A DNA stretch of 64,000 nt from Planctomycetaceae bacterium (GTDB taxonomy: Bacteria > Planctomycetota > Planctomycetia > Planctomycetales > Planctomycetaceae): contig JAWKUA010000002.1 in the NCBI GenBank assembly GCA_041398785.1, positions 437,951 through 501,950 on the forward strand, written 5' to 3'. Numbering within the stretch: position 1 is the first letter of the stretch; every line of letters begins with the position of its first letter. Below, piece by piece: positions 1-8,763 of this stretch. A program made the position numbers and the translations under genes. Under the pieces are notes generated by a model. It was not told the origin of the DNA and made no database searches. It was given only the letters and a program-made list of their open reading frames with translations.

Positions 1-1
1 G

Positions 2-1006
2 TTTCAGTACGACACGGACCAGTCCTTCGCGATGTTCATGCTGAACGCCGACCGCACGATCTATGGCCGCTTCGGGACACGGTCGCATCGCACCGAATGG
101 CTCGGCGATGTGTCGCTGAAGGGACTCGCCGTCGCTCTGGAGAAAGCTCTGGAACTGCACAGGAACTACCCGACCAACAAACAGGCTCTGGCGGGCAAGA
201 CCGGTCAGCCGCTGGAATTTGCCAGCCCGGAACTCTTCCCGTCTCTCAAGGACAAGTTCACGGACTCTCTCAACTACGAAGGCGAAGTCGTCAAGAGCTG
301 CATTCACTGCCACCAGATCGGCGACGCCCGGCGGGACTTCTATCGCCAGAAGGGTCAGCCGATTCCCGAGAAGCTGCTGTATTCGTACCCGCATCCAAAA
401 GTCGTGGGCCTGACGATGGATCCGCAAAAGGCAGCGACAGTCAAGGCCGTTGAACCTGGTTCCGCCGCCGACGACGCCGGAATCAAGGCAGGGGATGAAA
501 TTACGTCGCTGGCCGGCCAACCGCTGATCTCCGTCGCCGACGTCCAGTGGGTGCTGCACAATACTGATCCGTCCGGCGGACAGATCGCCGCATCAATTCT
601 TCGCGAGAGCGAGTCAATTGACGTGGTCCTGAATCTGGAAGACGGCTGGCGACGAGCAGACGATATTTCCTGGCGAGTCTCGTCGTGGGGCCTGCGACGC
701 ATGTCGACCGGTGGCCTGAAACTTGCCGAGCTTCCGGCAAACGAACGCCGTCAATTGAAGATTGCCGACGATCACATGGCACTGAAGGTTGAGCACGTCG
801 GTCAGTATGGTGCTCACGCCGCGGCGAAAAATGCCGGCTTTGAAAAGGGCGACGTCATCGTTCAGTTCGACGGCCACCGCGACCTGTTGCGAGACGGCGA
901 CGTGCTGGCTTATGGCGTGACGCAACGCAAACCGGGAGACAAAGTGCCCGTGACCGTCCTGCGAAACGGCAGCGAGAAAACACTGCAACTGCCAATGCAG
1001 GAATAA
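2..1006 (+). CDS. Trx/PDZ-domain exported protein, 3' part (5' end outside window)
   Basis: The frame is open from base 2 to a TAA at 1004-1006, so the gene starts upstream of the window; an internal ATG at 32 is not a convincing start. The visible N-terminal part resembles the end of a thioredoxin-like domain. It is followed by a CxxCH motif (CIHCH, near residue 99), which can bind heme c or act as a redox pair. Two PDZ-like domains follow, roughly residues 130-215 and 260-334, each with a recognisable PGSAADDAGIKAGD-type or NAGFEKGD-type carboxylate-binding turn. This order matches the planctomycete Trx7/PDZ family, some members of which are selenoproteins; no in-frame TGA is visible here, but the relevant N-terminal part is missing. 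An extracytoplasmic redox or scaffolding role is inferred. Substrate unknown. Confidence 0.75.
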   Translation, partial: FQYDTDQSFAMFMLNADRTIYGRFGTRSHRTEWLGDVSLKGLAVALEKALELHRNYPTNKQALAGKTGQPLEFASPELFPSLKDKFTDSLNYEGEVVKSCIHCHQIGDARRDFYRQKGQPIPEKLLYSYPHPKVVGLTMDPQKAATVKAVEPGSAADDAGIKAGDEITSLAGQPLISVADVQWVLHNTDPSGGQIAASILRESESIDVVLNLEDGWRRADDISWRVSSWGLRRMSTGGLKLAELPANERRQLKIADDHMALKVEHVGQYGAHAAAKNAGFEKGDVIVQFDGHRDLLRDGDVLAYGVTQRKPGDKVPVTVLRNGSEKTLQLPMQE

Positions 1007-1047
1007 AAGACAGCGTAGCCGTGGCCGCACCGGAGTCGCAGTTGCCG

Positions 1048-1233
1048 TTACTGGTCATCGTCGGTGTCTGCCGCGGGCGAAGCCACTCTCGCACGCCCAA
1101 GCTCACGAGACAACTCGCTGAGTTCCGCACAGATTTCCAGTCTCCGCGTCACGGCTTCGCGCGACATGTCCGTGCTGATTCCACGACTGAGCCGCTTTGC
1201 TTCCTCTGGATCAATTGGTGTTTCGGTCGACAT
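1048..1233 (-). CDS. Small charged protein downstream of nucleotidyltransferase
   Basis: This 61-residue protein begins MSTETPIDPEEAKRLSRG and ends in an acidic DTDDDQ tail. A 70-residue version starting at 1260 is possible, but the ATG at 1233 is better placed because GGGA lies just upstream. It overlaps the end of the nucleotidyltransferase gene (stop at 1211-1213) by 23 bases on the same strand, which suggests translational coupling. The middle is rich in Arg, Glu and Leu and should be helical. No domain was recognised. The pairing of a nucleotidyltransferase with a small overlapping ORF resembles a toxin-antitoxin or MNT-HEPN arrangement, but this protein shows no HEPN RxxxxH motif, so that reading is weak. 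Confidence 0.5.
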   Translation of the reverse strand: MSTETPIDPEEAKRLSRGISTDMSREAVTRRLEICAELSELSRELGRARVASPAADTDDDQ

Positions 1234-1684
1234 CGAATCCCAGTTCCTCAAGGTCAGCAAGGTCGCGAAGCCGACCTGCCATGCGTTTCATCTTCGCCAG
1301 TCCGTCACGCGAAACAACCCAGACCGTCCGCGAATCCAGCTCCAGTTCTATGCGGCTCTCCCAGACGTCGTTCAGAACAGGCGTGATCAGCAACAGGTCC
1401 AGCGTCAGGAATTCGGATCCCATCGGCTTCGAGATCCGGAACACCTTCCGAACGTCTTGTGTTCCTGTCCCAAAAGGAATGATCCCCGCCGGAACCGTGA
1501 AACCGATTTCCTGCAGCGCCGTTTCCGCACGGGCCAAATCGTCCTCCTGAATGATCACGTCCAAATCACGTGTCGCTCGCGGAAAGCCGTGTATCGCCAC
1601 GGCGATGCCACCACAGACGGCGTACTTGACGGTGGCGGACTCCAAAGCGTCAAGGACGGCGAACAGTTCTTTCTTGAGATTCAT
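1211..1684 (-). CDS. Nucleotidyltransferase of the AbiEii / DUF6036 type
   Basis: The start is placed at the ATG beginning MNLKKELFAVLDAL, because the family core begins right there; the open frame runs upstream to 1801 but that part has no family character. The 157-residue product contains KYAVCGGIAVAIHG followed by RATRDLDVII. This is the Gly-Gly...Asp-x-Asp signature of minimal nucleotidyltransferases that transfer an NMP group to a protein or RNA. The C-terminal half carries SRDGLAKMKRMAGRLRDLADLEEL, typical of the AbiEii/DUF6036 group, where the helical tail often ends with a K..R..D pattern. The small downstream gene overlaps it. The unit lies antisense to the upstream flank of glmM. 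Target and physiological role are not visible; a toxin role is only one possibility. Confidence 0.7.
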   Translation of the reverse strand: MNLKKELFAVLDALESATVKYAVCGGIAVAIHGFPRATRDLDVIIQEDDLARAETALQEIGFTVPAGIIPFGTGTQDVRKVFRISKPMGSEFLTLDLLLITPVLNDVWESRIELELDSRTVWVVSRDGLAKMKRMAGRLRDLADLEELGFDVDRNTN

Positions 1685-1816
1685 GGCGTGTCTTCGACCA
1701 TCCTCAATGTCGGCAATTCCCATCGATTCTCTCGCTGCAACAAGCCCGATACACTCCGACTCGACTTCACCGGCACACGGCATCACGGACAAACCTTTCA
1801 CAGCGCGGAGAACCGA

Positions 1817-3184
1817 ATGGCGACGCGGATACTAAGTATTTCCGGACTGCGAGGCATCATCGGCGACGGACTGGACCCGCTGTACGCTGCCGAATTCGCG
1901 GCCGCCATGGGCACCATGTTCAGCGGAGGAAAAGTCGTCGTCGCGCGAGACGGACGATCCACCGGACCCATGATCTATCACGCAGTCGTCTCCGGATTAC
2001 TGGCGACCGGCTGTGAAGTCGTCGACGCGGGAATCTGCACGACTCCGACCTGCGGTGTTCTGGTCAGGCATTTGGACGCCGCCGGCGGAATTCAAATTAC
2101 GGCCAGCCACAATCCCATTGAATGGAACGGACTGAAGCCGTTTGCTCCCGATGGCAGCGTCTTCAATCGTGACCTGGGACAGCAACTGATACAGGTTCTG
2201 GAGGCGGTTCCCGAAGACGGTTCCGGCGGAATTCAGTGGAAGGACTGGTCCGGCATCGGGTCGGTGACTTCGCTGGAAGATCCGGCCGGGCCGCATCTTG
2301 ACAAGGTGCTGTCACTCGTCGATGCGGACGCGATTCGCCGACGACGGTTCAAAGTGGTGCTCGATTGCAATCACGGCAGCGGAGCCACCTGCGGGCCGCG
2401 CCTGCTGAAGGAACTCGGATGCGAAGTGACGGTGCTGGGCGGCACGCCGGACGGAAAGTTCGAACACATTCCGGAACCCGTGGAAAAAAATCTCGGGGAT
2501 CTTTGCGCTGCCGTCAGCAGCCATCGCGCCGACGCGGGCTTCGCTCAGGATCCCGATGCCGATCGGCTGGCCATCGTCGACAACACGGGCCGGTTTATCG
2601 GTGAAGAACTGACTCTGGCACTTGCCGCGGACTACGTTCTGGCCAGGCGCAAGGGTCCGTTCGTCGTCAATGGTTCGACAAGCCGAATCACAGCCGACAT
2701 TGCGGAAAAACACGGCTGCCATTTTCACCGTTCGTTCGTGGGGGAAGCTCACGTCTGCGCGAAAATGCGAGCCGTTCAGGCCGTGCTCGGCGGCGAAGGC
2801 AATGGCGGCGTGATCGAACCGAGAGTCGGCTACGTTCGGGACAGTCTGGTGTCGATGGCCTACGTGCTGGCCGGACTTGTCGAACGCGGCGACACGCTGG
2901 ACGCCTGGGCCGATTCGCTGCCGTTTTACACGATCGTCAAGGACAAGCTGGAATGCCCTCGCGAATCCGTCGCCGCAGCGTGCGACGCGCTGCGGCGGAA
3001 GTTCAAAGACGCGGAGGCCCGCGAAGGAGATGGTCTGAGACTGGATTGGGCGGATCGGTGGGTGCAGGTGCGAGCCAGCAACACGGAACCCATCCTGCGA
3101 GTCATCGCGGAAGCTCCGGAAACCGCCGACGCCGAACAATTGTGCCAGCAGGCGATGGATGTGGTGCAGCAGGCCGTCGGTTGA
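1817..3184 (+). CDS. glmM: Phosphoglucosamine mutase / phosphohexomutase
   Basis: Alpha-D-phosphohexomutase superfamily enzyme of 455 residues, the normal length for GlmM, which converts glucosamine-6-phosphate to glucosamine-1-phosphate for UDP-GlcNAc and peptidoglycan or LPS synthesis. The phosphoserine loop is ITASHNP with the catalytic Ser at residue 97. The metal-binding loop is DPDADR, the sugar-binding loop is GGEGNGGVI, and a phosphate-binding ASNTEPILRV motif lies near the C-terminus. The frame is open to 1064, but ATG 1817 is chosen: GGAG is positioned upstream (1807-1810), and the family N-terminus ILSISGLRGIIGDG begins there. The enzyme could instead be a phosphomannomutase, since sequence alone does not separate these specificities. 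It stands alone between an antisense nucleotidyltransferase and the asparagine-synthase-like gene. Confidence 0.85.
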   Translation: MATRILSISGLRGIIGDGLDPLYAAEFAAAMGTMFSGGKVVVARDGRSTGPMIYHAVVSGLLATGCEVVDAGICTTPTCGVLVRHLDAAGGIQITASHNPIEWNGLKPFAPDGSVFNRDLGQQLIQVLEAVPEDGSGGIQWKDWSGIGSVTSLEDPAGPHLDKVLSLVDADAIRRRRFKVVLDCNHGSGATCGPRLLKELGCEVTVLGGTPDGKFEHIPEPVEKNLGDLCAAVSSHRADAGFAQDPDADRLAIVDNTGRFIGEELTLALAADYVLARRKGPFVVNGSTSRITADIAEKHGCHFHRSFVGEAHVCAKMRAVQAVLGGEGNGGVIEPRVGYVRDSLVSMAYVLAGLVERGDTLDAWADSLPFYTIVKDKLECPRESVAAACDALRRKFKDAEAREGDGLRLDWADRWVQVRASNTEPILRVIAEAPETADAEQLCQQAMDVVQQAVG

Positions 3185-3310
3185 CGGATCGTAATTCGCT
3201 GGCCATGCGGCTGAACCATTTTTCAGACGGCTTCCAGCGAATTGCATCGCCCGCGACGTACAACAGGGAAGACCTTCCGCGTCAGTCGCTTTCAGGAACG
3301 GAAAATCGCT

Positions 3311-4701
3311 ATGCAACACGCCTACGTCGACCGCTTTGTCAGCCTGCTTGATCCCGAAGCGAACACGCTGCTGAACGTTACCGTGGACGATGCCATCGAG
3401 CGGCTGGGATCGGGCGATGTCGCGAAGCTGCGTCAGATCGACGGCCAGTTTGCTCTGGTCCATCGCAACGGACATATCATCCGCATGGCTCGATCGATCG
3501 GGCGACCAATGCGATACTTTCTGGCGAAGCAGGTCGCCGGGCCGTGCCTGATCGTCGCCGAACGCATCGATGAGATCGCAGGTTGGCTGAAGAACGAAGG
3601 GCTCGACGATCAGTTTCATCCGTCGTACACGCGAATGGTCCCGGCTCATCACATCGTCGAAATCGCCCTGGTCGGCTGCCCGGATCCCAACCCGACCTAC
3701 ACGCGGTTTTTTGATCCGCAGCCGAATCAACTGCCGTCGGATCTCGACAGGATCGGTTACGAGTACATCGTTGCGTTGCAAAAGGAACTGTACCTGTGGC
3801 TGGACCAGATTCCCGTCAGTGAACCGATCGGCGTCATGTTCAGCGGCGGCATCGACAGCGGAGCCGTCTTCTGTGCCACATACGACTGCCTGCGCAAGCG
3901 AGGTGAATCGCCCGCGCGACTAAAGGCGTTCACGCTTTCGATCGACGAATCCGGCCGCGATGCCGAACAGGCTCACCGGTTTCTCAGCGATCTGGATCTC
4001 AGTCTGTTCCTTGAAGTTGTCGATGTTCCGGCGACCGCCGTTGACTATCGCGAAGCCGTCCGGCTGATCGAAGACTACAAACCGCTGGACGTTCAGGCAG
4101 CCGCGATGGGGCTGGCTCTGTGCCGCGAAATCCGCAACCGATATCCCGACTGGAAGTACCTGCTCGATGGCGACGGTGGCGACGAAAACCTGAAGGATTA
4201 TCCCATCGAAGAAAACAGTGAACTGACAATCCGCAGCGTTCTCAATAACCAGATGCTGTACCACGAAGGCTGGGGAGTCCACGCCGTGAAACATTCTCTG
4301 ACGTACAGCGGCTTCAGAGCCGTGAATCTGACGTACAGCGCGGTGCCGAACAGAGCCGCGGGCACGTTCGCCGTGTCGCGGGCACCGGCTCGAAAATTCG
4401 GTTTCCGACGGCTTGGCAGCCCGTTCGCCGTTCGACAAACGTCATCGAAGTCGCAGAGGGCATCCACGAGCGTTCATCGACCTGACCGACTGGCAGCACG
4501 ACAAACTGTCCTGCACATCGCCTAAAGGGCGAAATCTAAAGCGTCCGCCGCGGCATCGAACAACTCACGGGCCTGACGATGCCCGTCTACGAAAAACGCC
4601 GCTTCCAGCACGGAGCGACTGTGGACGAAAAGTTCGCCACACTGTTCCCACCGGACGAAAGCAGCTACCGCGAAGCGTTTTCTGAATTGTTTACGTGGTA
4701 G
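3311..4701 (+). pseudogene. Asparagine-synthase-related protein, 3' end frameshifted
   Basis: The start ATG 3311 follows GGAACGGA. The first ~333 residues are intact in one frame and contain the PP-loop VMFSGGIDSGAVF of the ATP-pyrophosphatase/asparagine synthase C domain, with DGDGGDENLKDYP further on. There is no N-terminal Cys2 glutaminase nucleophile, so the enzyme would be ammonia- or amine-dependent, or use another amidotransferase. After about 4310 the coding potential jumps between frames: NVIEVAEGI is in one frame, FIDLTDWQHDKL in a second, and RRGIEQLTGLTMPVYEKRRF through SELFTW in a third, ending at TAG 4699-4701. A TAA lies inside the third frame near 4547. At least three or four small indels are therefore present. 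The nominal frame stops at 4525 after 405 residues with an unrelated tail. Either a decaying gene or a local assembly problem. Confidence 0.7.
4283..4340 (+). repeat. Imperfect short direct duplication inside the asparagine-synthase-like gene
   Basis: The string TCTGACGTACAGCG occurs at 4297-4310 and again at 4327-4340, 30 bases apart. Each copy is preceded by GCCGTGAA (4283-4290, and 4319-4326 immediately before the second copy). The second copy lies exactly where the protein loses similarity to its family. A slipped-strand or template-switch event would explain both the duplication and the start of the frame disruption. Confidence 0.6.
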
Positions 4702-4756
4702 AGAACACATCTCGTGTACGTTTCGAGATGCATCGCAGTCGGATGGCCGGCTCGCA

Positions 4757-5194
4757 TCACGGTGATTCGATCAAGTAACGGTGCGGGGGCCGAACCAGCG
4801 AAACAACGGCCGCATCACGGTCGACGATCAGTGCAAACAGTTCAATGATGTCGCGACCGAGGATGCTGATATCAAGCGATTCCAGTTGCGTGAACGCGGC
4901 ATACTCACCACGGAAGACTGCCGCCTGGCCGTCATCGCGAAACAGGCGGATTTCCGTTGGCACTCTCACGGACTCGACGACACCGCCCACACCGCCCAGA
5001 CGGTGATCCGGCGTGTCTGCATCAAAACCCAGCACCTCAAGGATGGCTCCACTGAAGACCGTGCAATCGGCTCCGGTATCGACAAGGAACGAACGCGCGG
5101 ATACCCAGCCACCCTGAACGTTCAGCACTTCCGCTCGGATGATCGGCCTTATGAATGCGTCATCGCATTCAAACCATTCGCCGTCAACTCGCAT
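4757..5194 (-). CDS. Retropepsin-like aspartic protease
   Basis: The ATG at 5194 (MRVDGEWFECDDAFIRPII) gives a 145-residue protein, the length of a single-domain bacterial retropepsin. The catalytic motif FLVDTGADCTVFSG is near residue 40, followed by the flap-like GGVGG and later DISILGRDIIELFALIVDR, which matches the ILG/LLGRD second-half motif of the family. Such proteins act as homodimers, each subunit supplying one Asp. No signal peptide is seen from this start, so cytoplasmic action is inferred. The start overlaps the end of the upstream small gene (stop 5184-5186) by 11 bases, which implies a coupled pair. A longer frame to 5404 exists but is antisense-like in composition. Substrate unknown. 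Confidence 0.7.
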   Translation of the reverse strand: MRVDGEWFECDDAFIRPIIRAEVLNVQGGWVSARSFLVDTGADCTVFSGAILEVLGFDADTPDHRLGGVGGVVESVRVPTEIRLFRDDGQAAVFRGEYAAFTQLESLDISILGRDIIELFALIVDRDAAVVSLVRPPHRYLIESP

Positions 5195-5480
5195 AGATCC
5201 GGGAGACTTTCTCTTTCGGAATGTAATGTACGAAGCGCCCCTCATCATGGGGATGCACGGCGGCAGCCATCGCAACCGCTTCGCTTGCTGTGTCCGCCAC
5301 GAAAAGCTGTTCTCCGGAAACACAGATGCACTTGCCGCGATGGACCGGAAAGATCTCCGAAGCATGTGCCTGCAGCCAGGCCGCGTTCCGATCGGATTGC
5401 TCACGGCGGATTCTCGCCGCAGCCAGTTCTGATGGATCGCACGTTGGATTCATGACAATTCTGTTCTGCCGATTGTCCAT
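5184..5480 (-). CDS. Small conserved-looking protein coupled to the retropepsin gene
   Basis: A 98-residue product (89 if the ATG at 5453, MNPTCDPSELA, is used). It has an Arg-rich helical N-terminal part and a compact C-terminal domain running roughly WLQAHASEIFP to PKEKVSRIYAS, with a central KCICVSGEQLFVADTASEAV. The C-terminal half resembles short planctomycete and cyanobacterial proteins often found just upstream of retropepsin-like genes (recalled family context, not searched). The overlap with the protease gene suggests a stoichiometric partner, regulator or substrate. No enzymatic motif is visible. Confidence 0.6.
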   Translation of the reverse strand: MDNRQNRIVMNPTCDPSELAAARIRREQSDRNAAWLQAHASEIFPVHRGKCICVSGEQLFVADTASEAVAMAAAVHPHDEGRFVHYIPKEKVSRIYAS

Positions 5481-5587
5481 TTTCGCTTCTTTCAGACTGG
5501 ACCGCGTCGTTCTCGTCCCATTCTGTTCTGTCCCGCGCTAAAAAGCCATTCCCGCCGCTGGAAATGATCAGTCCCGACAGCACAACG

Positions 5588-7138
5588 TCAGCACGCCAGC
5601 GCCATCAGGCGTTCTTCCAGTTCGGCGATGATTTCGGCGACGGACCTGCCGCGGCAGGAGCTCGGCAGGTTGACGGCTTCGTCTGACTCCACCCACGCCA
5701 GGACTCGCTTTTCGGCGGCGACAACCGTACTGTGATCCCGACCGCCGAAGTAGGCTCCGATTTCGCGGTAAGCCAGCTTTGTCAGCTTGCGGGCGATGTA
5801 CATGGCCAGAGATCGCGGGCACGCGACCGCACGACGACGAGACTTGCTGCGCAGATCGGCTGCCGTCAGACCGAAGGCGTCACAAATGACTTTTTCGACG
5901 TCGTTGATCCGCACCAGTCTGCGGCATTCGCGTTCCATGTCTCCCAGAATCTCGCGGGCCCGGGCGACGGTGATCTTTCTTCCCGTGAGTTCAAAGTGAC
6001 TGTGCAGGCAGTTCAGAGCCCCCTGGATCTCCCGAACGTTTTTCTGGCACCTGCGAGCGACAAAGTCCAGAGCTTCCTGAGTAAAGCTGCCGGTCATCGG
6101 AAGGGCCAGCGACCGAGTCATATTCCGCCGCGTGTCTTCGCAGGGCGCTTCAATCCGGCAGACCAGACCGCTCATGAAACGCGTCGTCAGTTCTTCACGA
6201 TGTTTTGTCAGCAATCGCGGATGACGGTCGCCGGAAACAACTAATTGGCCGCCGTGATCGATGACCTGCACGATCGTGTGCAGGAATTCTTCCTGCGTCG
6301 CCTTCTTGCTGTCCAGAAATTCGATGTTGTCGATCAGCAGCACATCGACGTCGCGAAACCTCTGTCGAAACGACGGTACTGTTCTGGCCGCCAGCGCCTG
6401 CATGAAGTAATTCGTGAAACCTTCGCTGGTCAGGTAGATCATTCGCAGATTTGGTTTCGTCCTGCGGATCTCGGAATAGATGCCTTCCAGCAGGTGCGTC
6501 TTGCCGACTCCCGTGGATCCATGGACGTACAGCGGGTTGAATCGTTCGCCTGGTGCCTGCACCACCTGTCGAGCGGCCAGCAGCGCTAATTCGTTGCATT
6601 GTCCGGGAACAAATGTCGTCAGCGACTGAAAACGACGGCGTCCTCTTGCGGGAACAGAGAGCGGCTGCGGCCCGGACGCCGATGGAGTTCCGTTGCGCGG
6701 CGAAGAACGCTGTGGTTCCGGGGCATTCGGAAGACAACGTTCTTCCGACGCGGCGGAACCTTGGCCCCGGCACGACGACGGCGGATCATCGTGCCCATTC
6801 GATTTCGCCGTTTCCGATCCACACGGGATCTGGCCGGGAACGGACTGATCCTTCAGCTTCGGATCCACCACGATTTCGAAGGACGCGGATGGTCCCAGCA
6901 ACTGCGACGCGGCATGGTTCAGTTGCCTGCGAAACCGCTTCATCAGCCAGTTGCTGGTAAACGGATTCGGCGCGTAAATGAGCAGCATGTTGTCGGCCAC
7001 TTCAAACCGCAGACGGCCGCTGAACCAATGCCGGAAATTCTGTTCACCGATACAGTCCCGGATCATCGAGTCAATGCGACTCGCGTCATTTTCAGGCAGC
7101 TCGCGCGGACTCTGTCCGTGGTGACTGGGCTGCGTCAT
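5588..7138 (-). CDS. dnaA: Chromosomal replication initiator DnaA
   Basis: AAA+ initiator of 516 residues that binds DnaA boxes and opens the origin. Domain I is at the N-terminus, with IGEQNFRHWFSGRLRF and the NWLMKRFRRQL helix. A Pro/Ser-rich linker (domain II, about residues 100-170) follows. The AAA+ domain has Walker A HGSTGVGKTHLLEGIYSE near residue 205 and Walker B VDVLLIDNIEFL. Domain IV carries the DNA-binding signature YREIGAYFGGRDHSTVVAAEKRV near the C-terminus. Its neighbours are not dnaN, recF or gyrB, and no cluster of TTATNCACA boxes was seen on either side. The gene is therefore not in the classical origin context, or it is one of several dnaA copies, as some planctomycetes have. 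Confidence 0.95.
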   Translation of the reverse strand: MTQPSHHGQSPRELPENDASRIDSMIRDCIGEQNFRHWFSGRLRFEVADNMLLIYAPNPFTSNWLMKRFRRQLNHAASQLLGPSASFEIVVDPKLKDQSVPGQIPCGSETAKSNGHDDPPSSCRGQGSAASEERCLPNAPEPQRSSPRNGTPSASGPQPLSVPARGRRRFQSLTTFVPGQCNELALLAARQVVQAPGERFNPLYVHGSTGVGKTHLLEGIYSEIRRTKPNLRMIYLTSEGFTNYFMQALAARTVPSFRQRFRDVDVLLIDNIEFLDSKKATQEEFLHTIVQVIDHGGQLVVSGDRHPRLLTKHREELTTRFMSGLVCRIEAPCEDTRRNMTRSLALPMTGSFTQEALDFVARRCQKNVREIQGALNCLHSHFELTGRKITVARAREILGDMERECRRLVRINDVEKVICDAFGLTAADLRSKSRRRAVACPRSLAMYIARKLTKLAYREIGAYFGGRDHSTVVAAEKRVLAWVESDEAVNLPSSCRGRSVAEIIAELEERLMALAC

Positions 7139-7560
7139 GCGACCCCTCCGTCATGACTCCGCGCAGCATCGAACCGGGCCGTGTTAGTGCAGCGAAAAGC
7201 AGCGGCACTCCGTCGCCTGATCGTCGGGGCATCGGCGGACAATGCATCGTCCGACAGAATTGCCCGAACTCAGAGAGGTGGCAGTAAGATGCTCAGGGAG
7301 CCTGATTTGGCTTGGACCTCGCGACGAAGGTGCAGAGTCAACGTCACGAGATGGCTTACTCACTCAACGGCGGCGATGTTACCTGCGGATGCGGGGCTGT
7401 CAAATGTCCGCGCTTCATTTATTCTTCATGTCGCAGACCCGCGAACCGAACTGCGTATGATGCTTTGACTTCGAGTTTTTCAGTGAAAGATGGCGGCCGC
7501 AAACTTGCGAAATCCGCCGCAATTCGTCTCTGCGGAAACGACGTCCGGACAGGTGCCTTT
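7139..7560. other. Divergent intergenic region between dnaA and glycosyltransferase
   Basis: 422 bases with no supportable gene. It must hold the dnaA promoter (leftward) and the glycosyltransferase promoter (rightward). A TATGAT hexamer at 7456-7461 is a possible -10 element for the rightward gene, but no good -35 is found 16-18 bases upstream. No DnaA box cluster and no AT-rich unwinding region is visible. Confidence 0.4.
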
Positions 7561-8763
7561 GTGACGAGAATTAACGTTGTCTTCTCCATCGGAGCACTGC
7601 ATGGCGGCGGTTCGGAACGACAAATCCTGCTGGCGCTGCGGCATCTGAACCGAAAGGAATTCGCCCCGATACTGTACCTGATTTACCGGCACGGACCGCT
7701 ACTCGATCAGGTGCCGGATGACGTGCCAATCGCTGTCTTTGCAGAACGCTGCAAGGCGCCGACGCTATACTGGCCGGGCGGCATGCATCGGCAGCGCGTC
7801 AGCGACATGGCGAAGTTTCTGAAGGAAGTTCGCGCCGACGTCTGCTACGACCGTACGTTCCTGATGACACTGATCGCGGCCGACGCGGCTCAGCGCGCGG
7901 GAGTTCCGAATGTGTCAACGGTTGTCACGGATCCGGAACTGGGATTCGCACCGGTCGCCGGACGATTTCAGCTCATCAAGAAGCGGCGATTGCGACGACT
8001 GTATGGCAATTCTTCGAAAGTCATGGCTGTATCAAATGGAGCCGCGCGGTCGGCGGAACGCTTTTACGGCCTGAAACCCGACAGCGTGCAGACTCTGTAC
8101 AACGGCGTGGACGTCGGCGCGCTGCAGGCTGCGGCGGATTCCGATGTCGACGATCCCTGGTGGACCGCTGCCGGTGACGGCCGACCTGTGTTCCGGATCG
8201 TCTCCGCGGGACGGCTGAACCGGGAGAAGGGATTTCACCTGCTGATCGATGCAGTTCGGCAACTGCAACAGCAAAAGCCAACGATCGATTTTCGGCTGGC
8301 GATTCTGGGTGACGGGCCTGACGGGCGACAGCACCTGGAACAACAGACCGCCGCGCTGGACCTGAGCAACACCGTGCATCTGCCCGGATTTCGCACGGAC
8401 GCCGCGGCATGGTATGCCAGCGCGGATCTGTACGTGCTGTCCAGCCTCCTGGAAGGCATGCCCAATGTGCTGCTGGAGGCAATGGCTGTTCAAACGCCGG
8501 TACTGGCCACGGACTGCCCTTCCGGACCGGCCGAGATTCTGGACAATGGAACCTGCGGCCTGCTGTGCGAACCCGGCAGCGCCACGGCACTGTCGCAGGG
8601 GATTCATGCGATTCTGCAGGATCCGAAAAACGCGGCGATGCGGTCGGAAAGGGCGGCGCTTCGCGTGAAGGAGTGCTTTTCAGTGCAGTCGGCAGTATCA
8701 CGTCTGCAGACCATTCTGGCGGATTGCTCGCACACATTTCGGACGCGACAGAAAGCGCGTTGA
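7561..8763 (+). CDS. Family 4 glycosyltransferase
   Basis: GT-B fold, retaining GT4-type enzyme of 400 residues that transfers a sugar from an NDP or polyprenyl donor to a lipid or polysaccharide acceptor at the membrane. The GTG at 7561 is chosen because the family N-terminus (RINVVFSIGALHGGGSERQ) starts immediately after it; the frame continues open to 7312 but that part is Cys-rich and unlike the family. The donor-binding half has VSAGRLNREKGFHLLIDA, then the EX7E motif in LLEGMPNVLLEAMA, and CPSGPAEIL. The gene stands alone, with 261 bases to the next gene, so its pathway (exopolysaccharide, LPS core or glycolipid) cannot be told. Confidence 0.85.
   Translation: MTRINVVFSIGALHGGGSERQILLALRHLNRKEFAPILYLIYRHGPLLDQVPDDVPIAVFAERCKAPTLYWPGGMHRQRVSDMAKFLKEVRADVCYDRTFLMTLIAADAAQRAGVPNVSTVVTDPELGFAPVAGRFQLIKKRRLRRLYGNSSKVMAVSNGAARSAERFYGLKPDSVQTLYNGVDVGALQAAADSDVDDPWWTAAGDGRPVFRIVSAGRLNREKGFHLLIDAVRQLQQQKPTIDFRLAILGDGPDGRQHLEQQTAALDLSNTVHLPGFRTDAAAWYASADLYVLSSLLEGMPNVLLEAMAVQTPVLATDCPSGPAEILDNGTCGLLCEPGSATALSQGIHAILQDPKNAAMRSERAALRVKECFSVQSAVSRLQTILADCSHTFRTRQKAR

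Noticed and set aside
1064..1816. Upstream open-frame extension of the glmM gene
   Set aside because: It has no family similarity, is Arg-rich and lies antisense to the nucleotidyltransferase pair; the ATG at 1817 has a proper ribosome-binding site and begins the conserved domain.
2312..3781. 489-codon open frame antisense to glmM and the next gene
   Set aside because: No start signal or domain; long antisense frames are common in GC-rich coding DNA and the product has the Arg/His/Gln bias of a shadow.
7139..7560. Possible replication origin beside dnaA
   Set aside because: No TTATNCACA-type box cluster or AT-rich stretch was seen here or on the other side of dnaA.
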